NCBI GenBank assembly: GCA_025506515.1
Contig: CM046443.1
Coordinates: 24,408,724 to 24,472,723 of the forward strand
Direction of reading: 5' to 3'
DNA length: 64,000 bases
Source of the DNA: Flaveria trinervia
Taxonomy: Eukaryota > Streptophyta > Magnoliopsida > Asterales > Asteraceae
Shown here: positions 10,005 to 19,597 of the stretch, piece by piece
Numbering within the stretch: the stretch's first letter is position 1
Layout: the number at the start of each line of letters is the position of its first letter
Translations under genes and position numbers: made by a program
The notes under the pieces: model-generated
Told to the model about the DNA's origin: nothing
The model's database searches: none
The model's input: only the letters and a program-made list of their open reading frames with translations

Positions 10005-11473
10005 TTAGTACTGAAATAGTTTTCTCCAATCCTCTATCTTCAACTTGTAATCATTTTCAGACTTTCTAAAATCAGATTTTAATATGTTTAATGACTCAAG
10101 ATCAGATCTCATCTCTAAGTTGTAGGACCTGTATCTATTTACTTTAGCAATGCATTCAGGAGTACAGAGATGTTCCAATACCTTGGCTTCATCATGGTCA
10201 ACCATCAGTGCTTGGTTTGGAGAAGCATCTTCCACCTGAAAACTCCAGTCAAAGCCTCCCTCTTCAACAGCAACAGCAGCATGTTGCTTAGGCTTCTCAG
10301 ACTGAGGGGCTTTGTTAGTGTAGTTTGGTCTGGGTTGTGTTTGGCCCCCATTTGCTTTAGGTGCCTTACACTCCCTAGCAAAGTGACCCATAAGGTTACA
10401 GTTGTAACACTTAACTTTGCTTTTATCCAGCCCAAACTTTCCACTGATAGCATTGCTTGGAAATCTTCCTCCTGTTCTCTTGTAGAACTTCTTGGCTCTG
10501 TGAGTGAGGAGAGCCATCTGCTGAACTATCTCCATGTATTCCAGGTCATCTGGATGAATACAATCCAGGTCTTCAAGAGTGAAGAGATAATTCCCACAGC
10601 TTTCATCAGTAGACACAAAGGCTTGAGAAGAACTTGTCTCTTGGAATGGACTTCCTTGAGTAAAGTTCTCCCTTGGTGTCTCCGGGAAGGTGATGAAAGA
10701 ACCCTTTTGTGAGTTGTCAGGGTAGCATATGAGATGATGTTGGGGTTCTATGCTGTCCCTTTCAACCACATGAAGGGTTGAACCCATTTGATTGTTGGAG
10801 TTGCCAGATGAACCTTGCATGTTCATCTCCATCTGGTATCCACTGAGAATCCCATACAACTCTGTCAGAGTAAGAGTTTTAAGGTTCTCAGTCCTCTTGA
10901 TCACCACACAATAGTGTGTCCATTGCCTAGGAAGTGAGGACATGAACTTCCTTACAATGTCCCTGTTCTTAAGAGGACTCCATCCACTAGGGTATCCACA
11001 ATCTCAACATACCTGAAGTATTGTTGGGTCATGGTTTCACCTGCTTTGAAGGTGAAATTTTCAAACTGCTGCTTCAGAAGATATTTCTTGTTCTCCTTGG
11101 CTTCAGAGGAGCCTTCATACATCAGCTTCAGTGCATCCCACAGCTGTTTAGCTGTTTTGCACTTCTTAAAACCTCTGTATACAGAGTTTTGGAGAGCAGT
11201 CTGAAGAGCAGTCATGGCCTTCCTATCAATCTCTACTCTTTTTCTATCTTCATCTGAGTAGTTGGCCACATCTTTAGGGATCATACCAGCACCAGTAGCA
11301 GTGGGGGTGCTGGGTATGAAAGGTCCATTCTCAACAGATTCCCACATTCTTGAGTCAAGAGACCTGATGAAGCCTTCCATCCTCATGCACCAGGTGTCAA
11401 AATCATCAAGAGTGATCCGTGGGGATTTGTTCATGGTTCCAGTCTCCATATCAGTCTTTGAGATGGAAGCCAT
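10005..11473 (-). pseudogene. Copia-1 gag (UBN2-type capsid plus CCHC nucleocapsid)
   Basis: Structural protein of the virus-like particle. The start ATG (11471-11473) opens MASISKTDMETG, followed by FDTWCMRMEGFIRSLD, AKQLWDALKLMYEG and TFKAGETMTQQYFRY, the Copia capsid pattern. A one-base shift near 10965-10980 moves to the 10005-10943 frame (SLPRQWTHY), which has the knuckle CYNCNLMGHFAREC (CX2CX4HX4C) followed by FDWSFQVED and a charged helical tail. The gag start is only ~70 bp from the PBS, so the leader is very short. Confidence 0.9.
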
Positions 11474-11543
11474 TTGAAGAGTTTAGTTTTTGTATGTGTG
11501 AGGGATCTTAAGATGGTTAGATCTTATATAAAGAGCCTGGAAT

Positions 11544-11555
11544 GCTCTGATACCA
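11544..11555 (-). other. Copia-1 primer binding site
   Basis: Reads TGGTATCAGAGC on the minus strand, complementary to the 3' end of initiator tRNA-Met. It lies 2 bp inside the 5' LTR. Confidence 0.95.
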
Positions 11556-11557
11556 AT

Positions 11558-12346
11558 TGCAGGACCGTTTAAGGGCTTTAACACAATTACAACACAACGA
11601 CACAAAGAGGAGATTAACTAAACTTTAATCAAACAGTGAACTGGGTTAAGCAAAGTGATACAAAGAACACAAGTAAAGTAAGACACAGAACAAGAGAGTA
11701 TGGGTTTCAAGGAGGCAGTATATTGCTTTCTCAAGTTCTTTTACAAGTGTTACAAAGTATATGAAAGATACAAGAACTTGAAACACTTATACTACAACCT
11801 ACAGCCGGCTATACTTTGAAAGCCAGCTAGATACAATTGACTAGACACTAACAAAGTCAATTGTAGGATCAAAAGGCATATCTGCCTATTTACCTTGTGA
11901 CTATGACATGCCATAGCTCACATCCTAATACATTACAAAAAGGATAAACTACATAAAGTGGAAAGTTTCAGACTCAAGACCTCAATGTACAGTTACCAAA
12001 AGCATGGACCTTTTCACCAACTCATGTAAGTTGGTGACTTTACAGAGATGCAGCGGAAAAGGTGCTTTATGGAACAGTACATCAGATAAAGCATGTGTAC
12101 TAAAAGTCTTTGGAAGAAATCTGTCTTCATAGGATGAAGCTTCGGAAGACTTTGTCTCTGAAGCTTCGGAAGACTTCATGTTTGGCTTCGGAAGATATTG
12201 GTCTTGGCTTCGGAAGATTTTATACATAGAGTATTTTGTAATGCCTTGTGCAAAACTTCCGAAGCATTCTTCACTTCAGTACTTAGTGCATGTTGCTGAG
12301 ACACTTTGGATGTTTTGGGTTGCATAAGACTTAAGGAATCCTTACA
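11558..12346 (-). repeat. Copia-1 5' LTR (complete)
   Basis: 789 bp from TGCAGG to CTTACA, bounded by TG..CA. It abuts the PBS on the left and TATATG repeats on the right. It carries the CTTCGGAAG words between about 12100 and 12265. The promoter was not identified with certainty. Confidence 0.95.
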
Positions 12347-13041
<695 letters not shown>

Positions 13042-13166
13042 TATAACGCCCAGTTATTTTAAAAGTCAAAGAAAGAAATAATAAAGCGAAGGAAAAGAAA
13101 GAAAAGAAATAAAACCCAAGTCGAGTGGTTAAATATGTAAAAAGGACAAAATGTTTGAAAAGTGGG

Positions 13167-13188
13167 TATAAAAGGTGGGATGGCCGCC
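13167..13188 (+). promoter_or_regulatory. Gypsy-A LTR TATA box and degraded palindrome
   Basis: TATAAAAG at 13167-13174 is followed at once by GGTGGGATGGCCGCCCATG, a damaged version of the GTGGGC-ATGGCC-GCCCAC palindrome of the other LTRs. Initiation would be expected ~25-35 bp downstream, around the pyrimidine/CA-rich CTACACACTCAC. Confidence 0.55.
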
Positions 13189-13695
13189 CATGTTGTCTAC
13201 ACACTCACATCATTCGGATTTTTAGAGAGAGAAATAAAGGAGAGCAGAAACTCTGGGTCTTTGAAGAACAAGAAGAAGAAAATTTAAGGTAAGACTTTAT
13301 GATTTTAAGATGTTCGTAACTAGCCTTAGCCTCGATTATTTGCATATATGTGTTTGTGTGTTCGGTTGTGTGTGTTTTGGTGGGTTTCTAGGCGGTTGAA
13401 CTCAGTTGCAAATGGGTTTGAAAGAAGTCACATCTAAGAGGCTGCAAAGGTAAGTTCTAGAACCCCCTTTTTACTTGTTTTTAACTGTTTTGGGGCTAGA
13501 AATGCATGTATGAACTTTTTTATAAAGTTGGGTTTTTGTGCCCGTATGTGTGTATGTTGCGGGTGGGGATTTATTATGGGCTATGTATGTGTTTGATGTT
13601 GTTATGGTTGTGTTTCTAAGGCTTAAAATCTATGATTTAAGCTTAGAACATGATAGGTGATGTTTGGGGACTGAATTATGATGTTAAGTGTGACT

Positions 13696-14044
13696 TAGGC
13701 TGCTCATGCACCTAAATAGTTGCTCATGCGCCCAACTATAAATAATGCCTAAGTGTCCCTTGCGCCTAAAACCTCATGCCCCCAAATAGGACCCATGCGC
13801 CTAGAAATAGGCTGAAATTTTTTAAGTGTACAGACGCCCAAATAGCTCATGCGCCCAGTCACTCATGCCCCTGCATAGTGCCCATGCGCCTAGAATTGCT
13901 CAAGATAGACTAAGTGTTGCTCATGTGCCCCAATAGTGCCAATGCGCCTGAAAGTTTCTCATGCGCCTGAAAGTTTCTCATGCGCCTAAGTGTTCCTCAT
14001 GCGCCCAGAAGGTCATGCGCCCAAATAGTGCCCATGCGCCTAAG
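13696..14044 (+). repeat. Gypsy-A LTR minisatellite of CATGCGCC units
   Basis: Degenerate tandem units of ~18-20 bp with consensus like CATGCGCCTAAATAGTGCC. The same array occupies the equivalent position in Gypsy-D LTRs (29743-29985 with 42419-42590, and 63285-63690). In Gypsy-B LTRs a different 20-mer array lies there. Confidence 0.9.
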
Positions 14045-14417
14045 ACTTAGAAAAATGTAAATGTAAGCTTTGACTTGGGAGGTTCCCGGGGCTATGTAAG
14101 TTGACTTTTTGAAGTCACAGGTATTGGGCGATGTATGATATGATTTGATGATGTATGATTGATCCTTATGCACGATGGTATGTATGATGTATGATATGAT
14201 GTATGATGGTGCAATGTATGGTGATATTGTATGTTCATATTTATGTTCCTTATTTTGTATGATTTTATTCCTGTGGCTTTACATTAAATGTTAATGAATG
14301 AAATGAAAAGTATTATGTAATGTAAAGTGGAAGATAATGTAAACAGGGACGTAATGAAATAATGCATGCATTAATGAATGAATGAAAGTAAGAAAGGCTT
14401 GCAAGCAAATGTATGGA

Positions 14418-14422
14418 GGTTC
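14418..14422 (+). other. Gypsy-B target-site duplication, left copy (GGTTC)
   Basis: GGTTC directly before Gypsy-B, repeated at 24337-24341 after it. The rejoined flank (..GGAGGTTCACACCC..) resembles the uninterrupted LTR sequence of Gypsy-D at 42911-42925 (GGAGGTGCACACCC). Confidence 0.92.
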
Positions 14423-14563
14423 CGTAACACTCGGATATTTTTTTAGAGTCAAAGAAAGAAGAATAAGGTGATGAAAAAGAAAGAAAAAGAAATAAAAGCT
14501 ATTTAACCCATGTTGAGGGATTAAAAGTGTCAAAAAAACAAAAAGGTTCGAAAGTTGGTGTAA

Positions 14564-14583
14564 AGTGGGCATGGTCGCCCACT
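14564..14583 (+). promoter_or_regulatory. Gypsy-B 5' LTR promoter palindrome
   Basis: AGTGGGC (14564-14570) pairs with GCCCACT (14577-14583). TGTAAAG, a weak TATA-like box, lies just upstream. See the corresponding sites in the other LTRs. Confidence 0.5.
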
Positions 14584-15164
14584 CTCTTCTTACAACACCC
14601 AAATCTTTGGATCTTGGTAGAGAGAAAAAGAAAAGGAGCTGAATATTTCGGATTTTTGAAGTACAAGAAGAAGAAATCGAATTCAAGGTCAGAATTCATA
14701 GTTTTTGAGTGTTTTGATCTGGTTCCATCCTCGGTTGTGTGCTTATGTATGTTTATGTGTGTTCGGGTGAGTGTTTTGGTGGGTTTTTTAGGTGTGAACT
14801 TGTAGCAAACACGTTTTGAAGGAACTCATACCCAAGAGGCTGCTAAGGTGAGTTCTAGAACCTCTCTTTTACATGTTTAACTGATTTTGGGGCTAGAATT
14901 GTATGAATGTACGTTTTTATAAAACGGGGTTTCATACATGTATGTATGAATGTGTGTATGTTGCGGGCATGGTTTGATTTTGGACTATGTTCATGTTTGA
15001 TGATGTTATGGTTGTGTTTCTATGGCTTAGAATGTAAGATTTAAGCTTAGAACATGATAGATGAGTTTGGGGACTAAATCTGATGTTAAGTGTGACCTGG
15101 GTTGCTCAAGCGCCCAAATAGTAGCTCATACGCCTATGTTTTAGAATTTGCCTAAGTGTAGTTA

Positions 15165-15672
15165 ATGCGGATGAACAAGTTCATGAGAATGAAAGTCAAT
15201 GCAGATGAGTATGAGTCAATGCGAATGAGTATAAGTCAATGCGGATGAGCATTGACAAATACAGATGAGTATAAGTCAATGAGGATGAGTATAAACCAAT
15301 GCGAATGAGTATGAGTCAATGCGGATGAATTAAAAGGAAATGCGGATGAGTAAAAGGAAATGCGGGTGAGTAAAATGGAAATTCGGATGAGTAAATTGGA
15401 AATGTGGACGAGTAACATGGAAATGCGGATGAGTAAAAAGAAATGCGGATGAGTAAAAAGAAATGCGGATGAGTAAAAAGAAATGCGGATGAGTAAAATG
15501 GAAATGCGGATGGGTAAGAGGAAATGCTGATGAATAAAAAGAAATGTAGATGAGTAAAAAAGAAATGTGGATGAGTTAAAAGAAATGCGGATGAGTAAAA
15601 AGAAATGCAGATGAGTAAAAAGAAATACGGATAAACAAAGAGAAATACGGATGAACAAAGAGGAAATATGGA
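15165..15672 (+). repeat. 20-bp minisatellite in Gypsy-B 5' LTR
   Basis: Around 25 imperfect units with consensus GCGGATGAGTAAAAAGAAAT and variants (AAGTCAAT or GGAAAT linkers). The antisense open frame rich in Phe/Leu/Ile/Ser/His is an artefact of the repeat. A shorter array of the same unit is in the 3' LTR at 22945-23115. Confidence 0.95.
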
Positions 15673-16198
15673 TTAACATTTGGAATATTTTTTTGACTTT
15701 TTAGGGAAAAAGTGAAATGTAGGTTTTGACATGGGAGGTTCCCGGGGGTTCTTGTAAGCTGACTTTTAAGGTCATAGATGATGTGATGGGCATTGTATGA
15801 TGATGATTTGATGTATGATTGATGCTTATGCATGATGGTATGTATGATGTATATTATTTATGCAAGATGATGCGCTGTGTGGTGATGTTGTATGTTTATG
15901 TTTGTGTTCCTTGTTATGTATGATTATTTTCCCGTGGCTTTACGTTGAATGTTAATGAATGAAATGAAAATATTATGTAACGTAAAGTGGAAGATAATGA
16001 AAAGTAGAACGTAATCTAAGAATGTATGCATTAATGAACGAATGAAAGTAGGAAAGGCTTGCAAGCAAAATATACGGAGGTGCATGGCTCTAGAATGTCG
16101 TAAGCTCAACTATGTGTGGTTTAGCTAACCCTTAAGGATACACACAAGGGTCCATTCTTTATGACTAACCAGTGATATAGTATAGGGTTTATAGTGCT

Positions 16199-16412
16199 TA
16201 CTCACCCCGGTGCTAGTGCCAGGCTATGTGCGTTATGGAAGTCAATTATGATCTTCAGCCCAGTACTCGCCTTGTGCATTCATTTGGGGTGTAGTATACA
16301 GTTGGGATCTTTGTCGCTTGCCCCGGTGCTAGTTCCAGGCTTTCTGCGTTATGAAAGTCATTATGATCTTCGACCCAATACCCGTTTTGTGCATACATCT
16401 GGGGTATACCTG
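16199..16412 (+). repeat. Two tandem ~115-bp modules near the Gypsy-B LTR 3' end
   Basis: Each contains CCCCGGTGCTAG, CCAGGCT, TGCGTTATG, ATTATGATCTTC and a TTGTGCAT..TGGGGT segment. The same duplication occurs in the 3' LTR (23640-23850), and a related pair with a hairpin is in Gypsy-D (43015-43270). Confidence 0.85.
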
Positions 16413-16897
16413 ATGACACTGATCTGGAAAGAGATAAAGAGATAAATAAAGAAAGTGATGAATAGTAAAGAGGACAATAATGATATTATCTATGTGTACG
16501 TACGATGTGTGATCATGTATGACGGTATAGTATGATTTGAAAGAAAGTAAAGAAGAATTTTAAATGAAAGATAAAGTATGTTCTATTTTAAAACTAGAAC
16601 TCACTCAGCAACACTGACTTTTTATGCATTTTTGGCTGGTAAAGTTGCTAAGGATGGCACGGGGCGACTACTTGGCTCTTTTGGATGGCATTCTTTTGTT
16701 TAATGTTTTTCAATTGTAATGCGAACGAACGATGTTTTGAAATGAATGATTGTATTAACTTGCAAAAGCATTTATAATGAAATGAAATGTTATTTTAATG
16801 TTCCGCTACGATTTTTTATGAAAGTTAAATGTAATTATATGTTTTATATGCAATGATTGACCAGATGTGAGCATCCCGGGAACGGGGCCTTACAAGT

Positions 16898-16910
16898 TGG
16901 TATTAGAGCC
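16898..16910 (+). other. Gypsy-B primer binding site
   Basis: TGGTATTAGAGCC, three bases after the LTR end. It matches the tRNA-Met type TGGTATCAGAGCC with one C-to-T change. Confidence 0.93.
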
Positions 16911-17249
16911 AAAGTTTAAGTGAAACGGGTAAATTTTCAAAATAAATCTAAACTAAAATTGAAAATGGGACGGAAAGGGAAGGGACGCCAGTCCGAGTAG
17001 CTGCGTGCCATCAGGTATTTTTTTAATCTTAACCGATATTACGTGCGCATGTTATGTGGTTATGTGTTGCTCGTAGATTTAGATACTGATGTAGTCAGGA
17101 CAGGTAATGCTTGGGGTATGAAGAGTAAAGTAAGTGGCTAATCACAACTGGCCACTGTAATTAGGGACTTACTATACTTGACATAAACTGAGTTGTTCCC
17201 TTGAATGACCGTGTTGGTGTTTGAATCTTTCAGTGTGCGTGTTAGAGGA
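16911..17249 (+). other. Gypsy-B leader with putative intron
   Basis: Non-coding leader between PBS and gag. CAG|GTATTT at 17012-17020 and TTTCAG at 17228-17233 would bound a 219-nt intron ending 16 bp before the gag ATG (17250). Equivalent sites are conserved in Gypsy-A (25213-25432) and Gypsy-D (43856-44072) with nearly the same length. Splicing is inferred only. Confidence 0.4.
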
Positions 17250-17883
17250 TGGCTGGTGGTAGATAATCTAAAGCTTCACGTGGTGAAGGTCGTAGTGCTG
17301 AACCACGGGCTACGAGAGGAAGGCCTAAAGCCGAAAGGGTAGTTCATGAAGAACTCGAGACCCCTCATCTGGAGGGTAGTAGGACATCCGCCGGCAAGCC
17401 CTCATGTTAAGGTCGGCGGTTGATTTGGCGGGAAGGTTGTATGATGAAAGAACAATGGTGGTGGCTAAAGGCAGTAAGAAGAATAGTGGAGATCGGAATT
17501 GGAACGGAAAGCGGTTTGGACATGGCGGAGCGACTCGAAGTAACAAAGGTGCACGGGTGGATGACCGGCGTGTGGTGACATCCGGTGTAGGTTCGAGAAG
17601 GTGTGTCAAGTGTGGACGAGAACACACCGAGGAATGTAGATTGGCAACCAATGTCTGTTTCCGTTGTCTAAGAACCGAACATGTGGCGAAGAACTGCGGT
17701 GTGAGGAGGTGTTATTCTTGTGGGGAGGAAGGCCACATGAGCAAGGATTGCAAGAAGCCACGGGCTGAAAGTTCGGTAATGAAGAAGGCTGGAGGAGAAG
17801 GACAGAGGGCGAGTGCCAGAGCGTTCACAATGATGCAAGGGGAGGCTAGGACGGACCCCGATGTGTGTCAGGTACGTTTCTAG
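17250..17883 (+). pseudogene. Gypsy-B gag remnant (nucleocapsid end)
   Basis: The start ATG GCT at 17250 runs into an early TAA, and the capsid domain is deleted. Reading resumes at 17404 with RSAVDLAGRLYDERT. Cysteine clusters CVKCGREHTEEC, CFRCLRTEHVAKNC and CYSCGEEGHMSKDC follow, the last two fitting CX2CX4HX4C. The frame continues into KKPRAESS and ASARAFTMMQGEART, the gag-protease junction. Comparison with Gypsy-D gag shows the deletion. Confidence 0.88.
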
Positions 17884-18345
17884 TAAACCAAACTTTAACC
17901 TATGTGTTATTTGATTCTGGTGCTTGTAAAAGTTTTATTTCCCCTGTTTTCTGTTGTAAATTGCCCGTTAGCAGTAAGAATATAGATACGTCCTTTGATA
18001 TAGAAGCTGCCATAAGTAGGTCCACCAGGATTTCCAAGATGATAGAATGATGTGACATAGACCTAGAAGGTCACAAGTTTCCTGTTTGACCATTTGTGAT
18101 GACCTTAGGTGGGTTCGATGCAGTCCTAGGAATTGATTGATGGTAGACTACGAGGCGAACATTGTGTGTCGCAAAAAGATGATACGGTTGACAACGCCTG
18201 TCGGGAGTACGGTGACGGTTTATGGCGAGCGAGTCACGAAGATTTCGAAGGGAATTTTGATAGCGGTGGAAGGAAAGTGCATGAGGTGTGGATGTAGTGC
18301 CTACTTGGCCTATGTAAAGGATGTGGATACACTAGCACCACAACT
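17865..18345 (+). pseudogene. Gypsy-B protease remnant
   Basis: VLFDSGACKSFISP keeps the DSGA active site. FPV..FVMTLGGFD and DYEANIVCRKKMIRL follow in another frame, as in Gypsy-A and -D. It ends at DTLAPQLSD, where sequence jumps straight into integrase because RT and RNase H are deleted. Confidence 0.85.
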
Positions 18346-19322
18346 GTCAGATGCACCAAGACATGAGGAAAGATTATTGGTGGCCGAGTATGAAACGTGA
18401 TGTGGTGGAGTACGTGAGTAAATGCCATACTTGTTTACAAGGGAAGGCCAAGCATCAGAAGCTGTATGGAAGATCTAACCTTTGGATATACCGGAGTGGA
18501 AGTGGGAACATATCACCATGGATTTCATTACGAAGATAAGGGTATGATGCTATATGGGTGATAGTTGATCATTTGACGAAGAGTGCTCGTTTTCTACCGA
18601 TCCGTAAGACATATTCATCCGAGAGGTTGGCGAATCTATTCATTAAAGAGATTGTAACTCATCATGGTGAACCGGTGTCTATTGTGTCTGATCGCGACAC
18701 TCGGTTTACATCCAAATTTTGGAAGAAATTCCACGATGCGATGGGGACGAGGTTACATATTAGCACGACTTATCATCCTCAAACGAATGGTCAGTCGGAG
18801 AGGACGATTCAAACGCTTAAAGATATGCTTCGGGTATGCGTCATTGATTTTGGAGGAAGTTGGGACGACCACTTACCGTTAGCTGAGTTCTCATATAACA
18901 ACAACTATCATGCCAGTATTGGTATGCCCCCATTTGAGATGCTATATGGTAGGAGATGCAGAACACCCGTCTTTTGGGGTGATATTGGTCAGAAGGAGTT
19001 AGGGAGCGTCGAGGTGATCGATGCTATGACTGGGAAGCTTAAAAAGATCAAAGCCTTCATGAAGGCAACAAAAGATAGGCAAATATCGTATGCTGACAAA
19101 CGACGTAGACCAATTGAGTTCCAGGTGGGTGATAGAGTTATGTGGAAAGTCTCACCTTGGAAGGGTATCATCCAGTTCAGAAAGCGGGGCAAGTTGAGCC
19201 CAAGGTACATAGGGTCTTTCCGAATCATTGCTCGAGTTGGAGAGGTATCCTATAGACTAGAGTTACCAGATGAGTTAAGTGGAATCCACCCGACATTCCA
19301 TGTATCTCCCCTGAGAAAGTGA
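18346..19322 (+). pseudogene. Gypsy-B integrase
   Basis: Zinc-binding part: DYWWPSMKRDVVEYVSKCHTC. A deletion of about 20 bases after MDFIT shifts the frame. An uninterrupted 254-codon frame (18558-19322) then carries IVSDRDTRFTSKFW (Asp), HPQTNGQSERTIQ (Glu), [27 protein letters not shown] and the C-terminal QVGDRVMWKVSPWKGI..GKLSPRYIGSF. It is the best conserved integrase among the three Gypsy copies and could supply or retain an integrase-like product only if the first part were repaired. Confidence 0.92.
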
Positions 19323-19572
19323 TTAGCAGATGAAGATATGACCATACCACTGGAGGATATTGAGGTAGATGAACGGTTCAATTACGTGGATCAACTAGTG
19401 GCGATCATTGATTGAAAAGAGAAGAGGCTGAGGAATAAAATGGTTCCTCTTGTGCGTGTACAGTGGAAGCACAGGAAAGGATCTAAGTCTACGTGGGAGA
19501 CTGAAGAAGAGATGAGACAGCATTACCCACGTTTGTTCGAGGAACAACAGGTTTCGGGGAAGAAACCTATAT
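19323..19572 (+). pseudogene. Gypsy-B chromodomain-like C-terminus
   Basis: The frame continues from the integrase past a TGA in place of the Cys codon of HLRKCLADED and a second TGA at VAIID-x-KEKRLRNK. The WKHRKGSKSTWETEEEMRQH and YPRLFEE segments match the chromodomain-like tail of Tekay-type chromoviruses (family knowledge). Such domains are thought to direct insertion into heterochromatin. Confidence 0.75.
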
Positions 19573-19586
19573 AAAGGGGGTGGACT
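19573..19586 (+). other. Gypsy-B polypurine tract
   Basis: AAAGGGGGTGGACT immediately before the 3' LTR start TGTAACACC at 19587. It is nearly identical to the Gypsy-D tract at 62637-62650. Confidence 0.92.
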
Positions 19587-19597
19587 TGTAACACCTG

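Larger units (their letters stand above)
83..12346 (-). mobile_element. Copia-1: Ty1/Copia LTR retrotransposon with post-pol ORF, Sirevirus-like
   Basis: The minus-strand order is 5' LTR (11558-12346), PBS, gag, CCHC linker, protease, integrase, RT, RNase H, hairpin-rich spacer, long post-pol ORF, PPT, 3' LTR (83-730). Integrase before RT defines Copia, and the extra ORF after pol resembles the SIRE/Sirevirus group (family knowledge, not searched). The comparable parts of the two LTRs are both 648 bp and differ at about 20 positions by eye. Every coding domain carries frameshifts or stops, so the copy is probably non-autonomous. No target-site duplication can be read because the left end is missing. 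Confidence 0.93.
13042..14422 (+). repeat. Gypsy-A 5' LTR, left part
   Basis: Starts TATAACGCC (the family start is TGTAACACC). It includes a TATA box, the palindrome region, splice-like sites at ~13290 and ~13392, and the CATGCGCC array. It stops at GGTTC (14418-14422), the target duplicated by Gypsy-B. The remainder continues at 24342. Confidence 0.85.
14423..16894 (+). repeat. Gypsy-B 5' LTR
   Basis: Begins CGTAACACTCGG (TG decayed to CG) and ends GGGGCCTTACA before the PBS. At 2472 bp it is about 420 bp longer than the 3' LTR, mostly because its 20-bp minisatellite is longer (~500 versus ~165 bp). Confidence 0.92.

Noticed and set aside
15165..15672. CRISPR-like look of regularly spaced 20-bp repeats
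   Set aside because: Units are contiguous and degenerate with no unique spacers, sit in a plant LTR and vary in number between the two LTRs of one element.
15236..15833. Antisense Phe/Leu/Ile/Ser-rich frames resembling membrane protein
   Set aside because: They read through the LTR minisatellite on the opposite strand; hydrophobicity follows from the repeat.
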